From Heterobilharzia americana (lineage: Eukaryota > Platyhelminthes > Trematoda > Strigeidida > Schistosomatidae): DNA of 64,000 bases. Positions 50,421-60,044 of this stretch are shown here, in pieces. The notes under the pieces are model-generated. The model did no database searches, was not told the origin of the DNA, and worked only from the letters and a program-made list of their open reading frames with translations. How positions within the stretch are numbered: position 1 is the first letter of the stretch; every line of letters begins with the position of its first letter. The DNA is taken from the NCBI GenBank assembly GCA_944470555.2, contig OX104134.1, positions 111,594,701 to 111,658,700 on the forward strand, given 5' to 3'. A program made the translations under genes and the position numbers.

Positions 50421-50999
50421 TTCATCACTCAGTAGGTTTAATAGGTTCAGGCTGACAAACGCTAAGTGCAACTAGATTAATATATAGCATCAGTTCATGC
50501 ATTTACTGACTGTTGGCTTGAGATGTGTAGCGGATGTAGACTTGTCTGTCGGGATCGGCATGACAACCGAAACCTGTAGTTGGAGTTCCTATAACTATTG
50601 ATAACACACGCTGTTAGATATTTGATACAACCAAGACCGTCCACCTGAGCTACAAATATTCTCCATATTTGATATGGCATACAGTGGTGCAGTATTACCG
50701 ACTGGATGACAATTTGAGCAGAATTTATCTCGCATATTTATATCAAAGTACTCATACGACTTTCAAGCTCCACTATTTCTTCATTCTTTAGTTTTAGCGG
50801 TAGTATAACCATCGAGATATCTACAATATGTGATGAGCCATTCCTGTTACAAGTCATGGGTGTTGATTCAATGAACAAAGATTCTGTGATGAATCTTTTC
50901 CTCTACCTAGCTATATTGGATTTCAGAATTGCCACCCTATGGTGTGATTATCAGTCAGTGCATGCAGAGCGACGACCGAGTTTTTCGTTAAATTACTTA

Positions 51000-51725
51000 T
51001 CTTGGTAGGGTCTATCATTCTGTTTCGCTAAATTTTTGTGCTCAGATATTCTTACTGAGCCTGGTCGATTGCTTTGATCTATGTACTTGACCTCACAATC
51101 ATCAGACAGTTTTATATAGATAGGGTCATTTTGTTTAATTTTATCTTCTAGCCTAAAACGTTTCTCTCTGAATGAGTTTGTGGGTTCAGACGTCACCCTG
51201 GTATCTTAGTTTCCATCTTCTCTAGTCTTGGTTTTGCAATCCAACATTGGTATCTCTCTTTTCCTATTTTTTAATCCATAAGTGAATTCAGTTGCGTCTA
51301 TCAGCCAAAGTAATGCAAGGAAAAAACGCTGGATGTTCTGATTTCAACACAGTGTGATCAATGTATCGCAGCCATAATTTTAGAGTGGGTTAGAATCTTT
51401 CTAATACCATCTGTCCATAAATAGGTCTACTATAATTGGGGATATTGAAGATCGCATCACTACTCTTGCTTTTGATATATTTTGTTTTGACATTTGAAGA
51501 CCATGAAAGATAAACGTAATCTTATCCGTAGCATAATTTCTTCAATCGAAACTTTATTACTGAGCTAATGGTCGGTGGTGAGTTTATTTCTGACTGCCTC
51601 GAGTGCAATGTTTATTAACTGGTATATTTATATAGAAGTTCGTCATATCAGAACGGACCATCTTTTTTCCCTCCTCCCATTGTATATTATTGAGTCCCTG
51701 TTGCAGTTCAAATGAATTGGTGGGC
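51000..51725 (-). pseudogene. Penelope-like element fragment, RT plus GIY-YIG (second lineage)
   Basis: The - strand reads MVRSDMTNFYINIPV (about 51662-51619; PLE block 'SFDVTSLFTNIPV'), SSISPIIVDLFMD (about 51445-51405; 'GSSISPVIA..FM'), LWLRYIDHTVL (about 51385-51345; catalytic 'YIDD' changed to YIDH), and then, in the frame 51196-50993, CEVKYIDQSNRPGSVRISEH, the GIY-YIG nuclease start ('YIGQTNR') with G changed to D. Shifts and stops occur between the blocks. The wording differs from the PLE at 54290-55390, so at least two PLE lineages are present. It lies just 3' of UBA5. Confidence 0.8.
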
Positions 51726-52070
51726 CTAAATTTTCATATATACAAATATCAAAATAATGAATACCATTTACCCAATGACCAAATTTTTTCGTACGCATAA
51801 CTACTTTGCTTACTGCTAAGAGTTATAAGTAGCCAAAATCAACCGATAAAATATCTTCGAAACAGTATTAGGTTAACTCTTCAACCCATCAAATGGCAAA
51901 GAAGTAATTATTACCTTTATGACGCGAATTGATGCTTCAATCCCTAATCAATCAAAACCAAGTAATCACGCGATGAAATATGCTAATATAGTTAAGAAAC
52001 AACTGCTGAAATGCACGAAATCAAGTCCTACCAGAGTGCTAAAAAAATCAAACAACAGTTCTAGCCCAAT

Positions 52071-52087
52071 TTTATTCACTTTTTATT
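52071..52087 (-). terminator. Candidate poly(A) signals of UBA5
   Basis: Two AATAAA hexamers on the - strand (52071-52076 and 52082-52087) lie about 205-220 bp after the UBA5 stop, a plausible 3' UTR length. No transcript evidence is available. Confidence 0.45.
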
Positions 52088-52292
52088 AGAACAACATCCA
52101 GAATCATAGTTACCTTGTAGTATATAAAATATAGCCCATTATCGAAGGAATAACTTGCAGACAAAAAGTGAGGAGGGATGAAGAAAATATAGAAATATCA
52201 CATATCATCGTACTTAAAATAGAGATGTATCCAATAAGACAGCAAATTGGAAAGAAAGAAAACTTGCATTACCAAAAACGTAAAAAGAATGA

Positions 52293-52748
52293 TCACAATT
52301 GCTTCATTTTTGCCATAAGCGCCTCGAGACTATCATCTGTTTGTGAGACAAAAGAGCCTGATGCATTCTGAGAATCCGCATCCAGTTTTCTGTCCTTAAC
52401 AGGATATAGTGTTTTTACACCATTCACTTCAGAACTCGAAGTGAATAAACCAATTTTATCGTTTGAAGATTCTGTAGATGATTCTGATTCCAACTCGATA
52501 CCAAAATCGTTTTCTTCATGTCTCAATTTCAACAGAGCTTCTTGGAGTTTTTCTTGTTTAAGTTTATCTGCTTTTATGCGTTCTTCAATATCCCAAGGTG
52601 AATTAGGCGAAAAATTCATTCGTTGTAAATAACTACGCCACTCAGTTTGACGCTTATTACACCAGTGATCAGCACAATCTGGATTCACCTTCAGATCAAC
52701 ACGATAGAACGAATCTTTAGCCGCTCCGTAACCTAAATAACTGGAAAC
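52293..52748 (-). CDS. UBA5: UBA5 (UFM1-activating E1), last exon
   Basis: This is the C-terminal exon of the E1 that activates UFM1 for transfer to UFC1. It opens in phase 0 after TTTTTTTTGATAAG with VSSYLGYGAAKDSF. It then has NPDCADHWCNKR, the second zinc-binding cysteine pair (Cys303/Cys308 of human UBA5). A charged helix (RIKADKLKQEKLQEALLKLR) leads to NDFGIELESESS, matching human WGIELVSEVS, the region that binds UFM1 and GABARAP/LC3 proteins, with Phe in place of Trp. The end, DDSLEALMAKMKQL, is the UFC1-binding tail (human SLEDLMAKMKNM). The linker is longer and Ser-rich. The preceding exon ends KFGE, which joins in frame. Confidence 0.95.
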   Translation of the reverse strand, partial: VSSYLGYGAAKDSFYRVDLKVNPDCADHWCNKRQTEWRSYLQRMNFSPNSPWDIEERIKADKLKQEKLQEALLKLRHEENDFGIELESESSTESSNDKIGLFTSSSEVNGVKTLYPVKDRKLDADSQNASGSFVSQTDDSLEALMAKMKQL

Positions 52749-53454
52749 CTTATCAAAAAAAAAGATGAACAAGGGAATGAAACTTTTTATGACCGCTAGA
52801 ATGAGTATTGTACTTTTCCATATAAATGCATCATTTACACACTAACCACAAAATAAAATCAATCCATTATAGTACTGTTATTATATGTATCACACAGTGA
52901 AACAGTAAAGTGACGTTTCGAACAGAATTCATTGCTTATAATCATATCATATCTTTAGATATTTAACATACTTTTATCTATAAACAATCTAGAGTTAAAA
53001 CGTGATTTTATCACAGTACAAAAAATAAGACACTTGAGTACTCGATAAGAGTATATTCAGAGTATATTAAAACTGCTTCTACCTTATTTTACTTGTTTAA
53101 CAATTAATTATTAGACTTGCAAAGAGATAAAAAGAGAACTAGCTTATAACTAATTGTTAAGAAAACTAGGCAACTTGAAGTAACTTAATCATATGAAATA
53201 TGTATCAACACGTGCAGAAAACGTACAACCACTTAAAAAATGTTGAAGCTATAGTAATTAACAGAAGGCTAAGGAAATAGATAAGCCTACTAAAACGTCA
53301 CGATAAAAACAAGATATCACACAAAAACAATCTAAGCATATTCTCACATATAATCAATTTTGGGATACGTAAGCGAAATCAAGAATAACAGGGAGCGAAT
53401 TAAATGGAAAATTGAAATGCACTCAGTAGTTATGTACACAGTCGTGCAGTAGGG

Positions 53455-53600
53455 AGTTAACCACACCTATTGTGTGTAAGGGTTAGTGAAACTACTCGGT
53501 TGTCCAAAAGCTGACAGGTGGAGTGGGCTTCAAACTCGCAAACCACTGCTTGGAAGTCGGGTGTCTAGACAATAAACCATAGCTTCACTAATTAAATGAA
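53455..53600 (-). repeat. Possible tRNA-derived SINE
   Basis: The - strand shows an A-box-like TAGTGAAGCTATGGTTTATTG followed after about 40 bp by the B-box-like GCGAGTTTGAAGCCCAC. No hammerhead follows. It lies in the UBA5 intron between 52748 and 55869. Confidence 0.45.
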
Positions 53601-53820
53601 CTTGGATCATATGTTTATAAATACAAGTGGGATGATGAAAATATTATGCTAGGAATGATAAGTAACGGTATTACGCAGCTGATTACATTGAAGTAAATAG
53701 AATCACTTTCAATTTCACAAAGTGACAATCAAGCGTTATTGAGATGAATGGGGGTTTTTAATTTAGAAGTAGTATTCATTATGGACTGACATCAGTTGGG
53801 GAACCATTGAAAGTCTGGGA

Positions 53821-53866
53821 GCACTGGACAGCTGTTTCGTCCTAGTATGGGACTCCTCAGCAGTAC
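53821..53866 (-). ncRNA. Hammerhead ribozyme type I, second family, left arm
   Basis: Stem I is GTACTG/CAGTGC. The core strands read CTGAGGA and GAAA, both intact. Stem II is GTCCCA-TAC-TAGGAC with one C-A mismatch. Stem III is ACA-GC-TGT and the cleavage triplet is GTC. The sequence differs clearly from the Sm-alpha-like ribozymes in this window (stem II loop CAAATA, stem I ATCCAG). Confidence 0.92.
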
Positions 53867-53879
53867 GCACCCACGACCC

Positions 53880-53960
53880 AGCTAGGGCCAAACTCAGGAC
53901 CTTCAGGTTCCACGGCGAACGCGTTAATCATTCAACCACTGGATCGGTTTCCAGTGGTTC
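53880..53960 (-). repeat. tRNA-like head next to the left hammerhead
   Basis: On the - strand CCAGTGGTTGAATGATTAACGC resembles an A box and D arm, and CCTGAGTTTGGCCCTAG a weak B box, directly 5' of the hammerhead at 53866. This is the same head-then-ribozyme order as in Sm-alpha elements, so the left arm may be a complete tRNA/hammerhead SINE of a second family. The right arm lacks a clear head. Confidence 0.55.
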
Positions 53961-54114
53961 ACAATTTCCAACTTCTGTCAATTCACGACACAGCGCGACT
54001 GTCACCCAAGGTCTTCAGTTAACATCCACTTCACTTCCGACTGGTTGACCCCACAGGTCACGGCTTCTCATTAGAACTTCCTAACATCCATCTGGAAGCA
54101 AGTCACTAATGTGC

Positions 54115-54160
54115 GTACTGCTGAGGAGTCCTATACTAGGACGAAACAGCTGTCCAGTGC
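54115..54160 (+). ncRNA. Hammerhead ribozyme type I, second family, right arm
   Basis: Stem I GTACTG/CAGTGC pairs fully. The core is CTGAGGA (54121-54127) plus GAAA (54143-54146). Stem II GTCCTA-TAC-TAGGAC is a perfect six-base helix. Stem III is ACA-GC-TGT, and cleavage is expected after GTC at 54154. All invariant positions are present, making this the best candidate for an active ribozyme in the window. Confidence 0.93.
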
Positions 54161-54289
54161 TCCCAGACTTTCAATGGTTCCCCAACTGATGTCAGTCCAT
54201 GATGAATACTACTTCTAAATCAAGAATTAATTTGAAACAATTAGTCCCTTTAATAAATTTCGATAATGCCAGTAGAAGATGAAGATTAT

Positions 54290-55390
54290 TTGAAAAGTGT
54301 GATGTATTTGCCCAGTACGTTTCGAACAATCTCTGACGAAGACAGTTAATATTCTTTGCGACTATATATCTTCGAATTATCTTTCTTTCCCTATTCCTTC
54401 AATGCATTTGAAAGAGTTCCTTTTATTATGTACTGATAAGGCCCATTTCAGTTTTTCGACAAGTTGATGGTGTTGTCATGGGGAGTCCCATTAGGAGCGC
54501 TATCAGCTGATGTATATATGTCACATATTGAACGAATGGCTCAAGATTTAATCACTATTGTCACACTCTATAGAATGTATGTTAATGGTATCTTTGTAAT
54601 ATATGACACAGATGAGGATGCTAGGGGTTTGTTAAAAGGGCTTAATACCATACGAGATCAAATCAGTCTGATATGTGAGGAGGAAAAAGACCACCAACTT
54701 GCATTTCTTGATATACTCATGTGCCGGAGGGAAAATGGACGATCGATATATAGAATGCCTACTTGGAAATGACAGTACCTAAGTTTCCACAGCTTATGTC
54801 CGATGAAATCTAAGAGAGGCTTAGTAAAATGCTTATTTGGTATGTTGCAACGTGTTTGTACATCTGATACGATGGATGATAAGAAATTTCGGACAGATAT
54901 ATATATATATATATATATACAGAGGGAAATGAGCAGTATGATATTGAAACAGAGATTAAAATCTGTTGTCGGTAAAACATACTATGCAGTTCAGCTTATC
55001 CCCGTTCAGACAACAAAATATCGGCTTCGTCAAAAACCTCATCCTCACATAAATGATTATGTCACACCGCACTGTTTACCAATTTACATATTTGTGCAAA
55101 GACATACATAGGGAGGAGTAATCATCCTATGCAGACTAGGGTGGGTGAAATTATACTTAAATGGCTCGAAAAACAGTCTAACACAACTTTGATAAGTACA
55201 GGTGACAGACAACCATCTTCATATTGTTGAAAAGAATCACAAGGTTAATAAGGAAAAAGCATTTAAGACATATAGGAACAGTCAGGGGCACATACTGAAA
55301 TTTGCCGAAGCGTTAGCCATTCGTAAACTTAAGCCCCCGCTGTGCGTACAAAAACGATTTGTTGTTTCACTTAATTTACCTTGATTATAC
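54290..55390 (+). pseudogene. Penelope-like element, RT to GIY-YIG, decayed
   Basis: The + strand order is: LKEFLLLCTDKAHFSF (about 54408-54455), the 'VDGV.MGSPLG..SADVYM' block split over frames and readable as WGVPLGALSADVYMSHIE (about 54480-54533), YRMYVNGIFVIYD (about 54570-54608; catalytic 'YVDD' changed to YVNG), KDHQLAFLDILMCR (about 54690), KSKRGLVKCLFGMLQRVC (from 54806), then YIGRSNHPMQTRVGEIILKW-like (about 55108-55170) and STGDRQPSS, the GIY-YIG nuclease start. The longest continuous piece is 102 codons and no nuclease catalytic domain is complete. The element is dead. The hammerhead pair at 53761-54220 lies just upstream. It sits in a UBA5 intron, antisense to the gene. Confidence 0.85.
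54898..54919. repeat. (AT)n microsatellite inside the Penelope-like relic
   Basis: Eleven AT units interrupt the PLE coding remnant after DKKFRTD, where intact relatives continue without a repeat. Confidence 0.9.
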
Positions 55391-55868
55391 TACCAAAACT
55401 AGTATCACAACCTTTTCATATTCATTATATTTTACCTTTCATTTTCATGTATAAATTTACTTCACAAGTAAATGTGTGATCAGATTGTTCGAAATGTACT
55501 GCACAAATACATAACATTTTTCAGGTAATCTTCGTCTTCTAATAGCGTTATCGATATCAAGCATTAACGAGCCACGTTGTTAACCTAACTGCTATAGATT
55601 TGGAACTCTGGATCAGGATGACAACAGTTTGATACTGCCAGAGTTCTAACATTCGATCATCAGCACCTTATTGAGAAACTGGAAGACTTCAACTAAAATG
55701 AGCTAACGAACGAGTTTTCATGAATTTCGTGAACAATGATGATGGGAAGACATCATCAACATTTCGGCTTTAATTACCTTTCACTTGAATGCACAGAAGA
55801 AACTAAAATACGGTTTCTAAAGCAGATAAAATATACATAGTACAATTGAAAATAAAAAAAATACATAC

Positions 55869-56102
55869 TTCTCCGAATTTCAGAAGATATTTTAAAGTAT
55901 TTTGAACTAGCAGTGAAGAAACTAGAGCCATAGTAGTAGGCAGTGATGCTGCGCAGACACCTTCACGTTTTAACGTCTTCTCATCCAATCCACTAGCTAC
56001 AATCAGTGGTGGTAAACATTCAAAACATGGAGTTCTTCCAGGATACATCAACTGGATATGACAGCTAACAGCATCTTCGCTGACACCAGATTCATACCAT
56101 AC
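55869..56102 (-). CDS. UBA5: UBA5 exon with the catalytic cysteine
   Basis: This 78-codon exon starts after TTCATTCATTCAG with [20 protein letters not shown] and ends KYLLKFGE before GTATGT; both borders are phase 0. CFEC (in [10 protein letters not shown]) is the first zinc-binding cysteine pair (human Cys226/Cys229). The active-site segment [20 protein letters not shown] is almost identical to human, with the cysteine of GVC corresponding to human Cys250, which forms the thioester with UFM1. The block [20 protein letters not shown] is the helix that follows. It is well conserved, with no lesions. Confidence 0.97.
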
Positions 56103-56504
56103 CTGAATGAATGAAATTTGTTTTAATGCTAATTTTGAAGTATATAATGACCAGATAAGAAAATATTTATGAAGCATGACATAATGAAAATGCATAAGCC
56201 TAGGATGGTACGAATTTATAGTTCAAATGATTGATTTTAATAGTTTTGTACCTTCTGATCTAGGCAATTAAATTGGGAAGCTTTTATTGTCAGTCTAAAA
56301 TCCAATTTAACTGCGAACTTCAAGAGAAGTATACTTTATTCATTTTCTCTCTATACACATAATATGTGCGTCTTATAACATCCTTGAATATTACTGTTTT
56401 TGCCCGGCAAGTGATCAATAGTGAAACAAAATGAATCCATGGCAAAAACTCCCGAAAAGCCAATAAACACACCTAAGGATTTTAAGATATAACGTTGTGT
56501 TGCT

Positions 56505-57215
56505 TGTTTATTATTATTATTTATCCCTTGGGTTCCTAGTGGACCATAGGGCTTCAGTAGCACGTATCCATTCCAATCTGTTCGCCGCAATCTTTTGAAC
56601 CTGGCTCCACGACAACCCACAAGCTCTTATTTCTTCCTCACACAATCTCCTCCATGTCATCCCACCAGGGACGCCTAACTCGTCGTTTCCCATCTGGGTT
56701 CCATTCGACGATCTGGCCTGGCGTGTGATGTCCTCAGTCGGCCTTCTCAGTGCATGCCCAATCCATCTCCACTTCCTTCTGCATATTTGTTCAGCGATAG
56801 CTTCTTGGTTGGTTCGTTCCCAGAACTCCTTGTTGCTGATTCTTTCTGGCCATCTGATCTTCAGTAACGAGCGTAAGCAGTTGTTGGTGAATGTCTGTAT
56901 TTTGTTGGAAATACCTTTCGTAACGCGCCAAGTCTCTCAGCCATACAGAAGCAGACTTGACGTTGGTGTTGAAAATCCGGATCTTGTTAAGCATGTTGAG
57001 TGCAGAAGATCTCCACACTGGTTTCAGCTTAATGAACGCCTGTCTTGCTTTTCCGATCCCGGCTTTGACGTCCTCATCTGTGCTGTCTGTAGTCGAAACG
57101 ATGCTGCCTAGATAGGGGAAAGAGGCTACTTCCTTTAAGTTCCTCCCGTTAATGGGGATTGGTGCCTCTTGTTTTCGATGCTGTTGTTATTTGGGTATCT
57201 TCATCACCTCTATGT
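56505..57215 (-). mobile_element. RTE-type retrotransposon, 3' fragment
   Basis: On the - strand this holds only the last ~700 bp of an RTE element: a CEVMKIPK-like start, NGRNLKEVASF, the MWRSSALNMLNKIRIFNTNV block, an ARKNQQQGVLGTNQ-like block, WRWIGHALRRPTEDI and the 3' end GGAACCCAAGGGATAAATAATAATAA. It is 5'-truncated at about 57215, frameshifted and dead. It lies in the UBA5 intron between the 57533-57775 and 55869-56102 exons, in the same orientation as the gene. Confidence 0.88.
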
Positions 57216-57532
57216 TGTTTGTTAAGATACAGCAATAGTTCACTTCTTTCATAATTTGTCCGCAGAACTTCGTTTTAACTGATAAAGAAAATAGTTCAAT
57301 AAATTGTTGACAAGACTATCGAAGATAAGCATGATTCGAGAAATTAATGGTTTTTGTATATTCAGCTGGAATGTGATATTGAATCGCAACAGGATTCCAA
57401 AATCGCCAGATTCCGCTTAAGCATAATCTCAAAAACACAAAACTATCTTTAACTTAACTGGATAACATTTAGTAAATTAAACAATTAGGTATAAATACTG
57501 CATGGTTAACTTGTAAGCATAAAAATACAAAC

Positions 57533-57775
57533 CTGACCAAGTAGATTGCACGCTTTATTGATCGTCATACGAGCTTCAAAATTGTCAACACAACTTAACA
57601 CTAAGTCTACAGGACTTCCAGACTTTAAACCACCATGCTTGAGTCGATTAAGAAAGTGATCGAAATTCTCCACTAAGGTTATATTGTAGTTATGGGCTTC
57701 AATCTGCACATCTGGATTAATGAAATTTAAGGTAGACGCAGCAGCAGCAACTTTACTGAGACCAGATTGATGAGG
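57533..57775 (-). CDS. UBA5: UBA5 exon, adenylation domain
   Basis: This 81-codon exon begins after TTTTTTAAAATAG with [20 protein letters not shown] and ends KACNLLGQ before GTTTGT; both borders are phase 0. It continues the Rossmann/ThiF fold: [18 protein letters not shown], then [20 protein letters not shown], matching human [20 protein letters not shown], which holds the conserved Asp that contacts ATP-Mg. Similarity to human UBA5 is very high by eye. Confidence 0.97.
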
Positions 57776-58259
57776 CTATTTTAAAAAAGTGGTTAGAATT
57801 AGGTCTAATAAGTAGAAATTAAAAAAGCAAATAGATAACATTATTCAGCAAAAGTAAACAATTTAATTCAAATAAAAGTGTAGATTACCGATCAATATTT
57901 TACAAGTGATTAGCAACTACTTAAATCGATAGGAATTCTAATTTGCAACAGATTACAACAACAGTTTTGAGCAGTTTAACTTGAACTTTGGAAAATGGCG
58001 AAAAACTGTTTGTGGCCATCTCTTCAGTTAGCGAATGTTTCATCCAATTGCCAAGCTAATGAGAAACGAAACAAAATCCATCTGGGAAAGTAAAACATCC
58101 AAGCAGGTGGCTTTCTAAAATTTTCAATTTTATTACGAGAATTATATATATACTTGGAGATTAACAACAACCTGAATCGGTTACATGCTGACAAAATCTC
58201 AACTCGAATACAATACACAATTGGCATTCGTCAACTTACGCCACTTGTAGAAATGGTAA

Positions 58260-58800
58260 GATATCCCATCTCCTTACAGCATATCTGGTGTGCTCTGAAA
58301 CACAGTCTGATCAATGGCAACCTTAGGCCTATAGCACTGGGCAAGAAAGGTAGATCAGGCAATGAGATTGTCAGCCTTCACTACCACCTACCTCGAAATA
58401 CTCTGTTAATCGAAATAGTATTGAATTGGAAGAAAGCTAAGAGTGGATGTGACACCAGTTTGTGAAGTCTTTCACTGTTGGTCATAGCCGTCCGTATAGG
58501 GAGATGTTGACTGCTCCTAGTTGGAGTCCTGGGGATGATAGGAAACGATGGTTTCAGACTCTTCTTGACATGGTTGACAATCGGTCACAATAGTACACAT
58601 GTACCCACCCTTTGGAAGATTCGAAAGTTTTATGCTTTCCACCAACCTTCAAATTTTTCCAACTATTTCTTCTCACCATACACATTTGTCTACCCTAAAA
58701 TCACTTTTACGTCTACGTCCTCTTTGCATACAGCTGTGAAGTGCAGAACTTTGAAATGCTGCATTTTTTGCGAGATAATACACTGATTCGTTGCAATGTC
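58260..58800 (+). pseudogene. CR1/SR1-like retrotransposon C-terminal and 3' UTR fragment
   Basis: The + strand reads ALGKKGRSGNEIVSLH, then LPRNTLLIEIVLNWKKAKSG and VIAVRIGRC.LLLVGVLG. This matches the family's C-terminal end ('VLGKKGKSVDEVVNLHRLRWLGHVLRMP..RLPRRAML...WKKVRGGQ...SHVGRC') with an internal deletion. The following CACATTTGTCTACCCTAAAATCAC...CTTTTTGCGAG stretch recurs at 62935-63015 and is probably the 3' UTR. Antisense to UBA5, in its first recognised intron. Confidence 0.75.
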
Positions 58801-59229
58801 TGATGTATAACGCCTTACTCAACATTGAAGTCAGTCTCACCCACACTGACTGAGATTTAAAGTATGGTTTAAATGGTAAGAATAATCTCATCTAATGAAT
58901 TGCAATCGCTGGATATTCCAGTGTACAGAAAGAGCTGAAAACACTAATACAACAACGGTTATCTGATTTAAAAAGGAAGGTTAGCAACAACAAATCTGAG
59001 GATACCGAGTAGGTTACGCTCTGCAGGTGACAACGCGTTAAAATTTCGAGAAATATATCCAGTGAACAATAAACACTGGATTGTAATCCATTTAGTCTTT
59101 GGAGAGGTTGATCGATGTGGAAAGAGTGACCTGTGGTGTCAATTAATTTGGGAGTGATAATGGATGCCATCTGATAACATTTGATTATGGTGGCACGATT
59201 TTTCGAATAAAAAATATTGGAGCGCTGGA

Positions 59230-59410
59230 TTACAACCCAGTGGTTGTGGTAGTGTCCTGGCAGCCAGACAGTGCTAGACATGATCCCTCACAGAATCACG
59301 GATGTGCATTACTGAAAATTCCTAAATTAGAGGTGAACAGTGTCCCCAGGTTTCCAATGGTTCTCCGATTGATGCTAGTCCATGATGAGAATCACATTTC
59401 AAATAAAAGT
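59230..59410 (+). ncRNA. Decayed second-family hammerhead element
   Basis: ACAGTGTCCCCAGGTTTCCAATGGTTCTCCGATTGATGCTAGTCCATGATGAGAAT corresponds stepwise to the tail of the 54111-54220 arm. Upstream, TGCATTACTGAAAATTCCTAAATTAGAGGTGAACAG aligns with the hammerhead, but the core is lost (CTGAAAA for CTGAGGA, GTGAAC for CGAAAC). An AACCCAGTGGTTGTGGTAGTG piece at 59236 may be the remnant of a tRNA-like head. Confidence 0.7.
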
Positions 59411-59513
59411 CTGCTTGCAACATGACAAAAAAAAACGAAATGAGTTCTACAAAATTATAACATATATAAAATTATAATGTATAATGAACAATGGTTACAA
59501 AACTTTTATTTAC

Positions 59514-59661
59514 CTGGAAGAATAATCGGTTCATGTTAGCCAGTTCAACTTTATCATAATCAAATAAAATTAAACGTCCAATTCCACACCGCACAAGCAT
59601 TTCTGCAGTCACTGATCCAACACCTCCAATGCCTACTATAACAACAGTTTTCTCTCGAATT
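59514..59661 (-). CDS. UBA5: UBA5 exon with the nucleotide-binding loop
   Basis: This 148-bp exon starts after TTTCTCCTAATTACAG with A|ATT CGA GAG AAA ACT (IREKT) and ends ANMNRLFFQ before [23 protein letters not shown] is the GxGGxGS ATP-binding loop, and [19 protein letters not shown] is the conserved strand with the adenylation Asp (human [19 protein letters not shown]). The 5' border needs two bases from an upstream exon (phase 2), so this is not the first exon. About 50 N-terminal residues, expected to end in a 'YEK' motif, are missing. Together with the three downstream exons about 359 of an expected ~400 residues are present. Confidence 0.97.
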
Positions 59662-60044
59662 CTGTAATTAGGAGAAATACAATGAGAAACCTGTTATGAT
59701 AAACAAACAGGCAGCATTGAATTAATGCCAATGAAATAATTGTGAAAGAGTAAATCCCAAGCCATAAAACCTTAAAGTAGCAATAATGATACGGGTAACG
59801 CCATAATTCCACATTAGATTAGTCTGATTGGAATTACATCCTACTAAAGCATAAACTCTACACTTACAGTAAGGTAACACCATAATCACTGTGTGAACGT
59901 CAGTTATATTTTTCGGTTGTCAAAACACTCCCAAGCCACATTGATCTTGCAATCGAAAATCTAGACAACTAAGTGGCATTCTGTAAAAAAGAGTATCACC
60001 GATACTTGTTATTTCCCGTTCCTATACTGGCTCGAACTGCTCGG

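Larger units (their letters stand above)
53761..54220. repeat. Inverted repeat of two hammerhead-bearing arms
   Basis: The left arm 53761-53870 and right arm 54111-54220 are reverse complements over 110 bp with about two differences. A 240-bp spacer separates them. Each arm holds a complete hammerhead plus the same 3' tail (CCCAGACTTTCAATGGTTCC...ATGAATACTACTTCTAAAT). The two ribozymes face outward. The right arm ends about 70 bp before the first readable Penelope-like RT block, so the pair may be the terminal repeats ('pLTRs') of that element, which in this group are known to carry hammerheads and can be inverted. Alternatively they are two SINE-like insertions. Confidence 0.92.

Noticed and set aside
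52168..52371. Separate + strand gene overlapping the end of UBA5
   Set aside because: It overlaps the conserved C-terminal UBA5 coding region on the other strand and shows no domain.
53761..54220. Inverted repeats as a DNA transposon (terminal inverted repeats) or CRISPR-like unit
   Set aside because: The arms encode complete hammerheads with known core strands, there is no transposase, and only two copies in inverted orientation are present.
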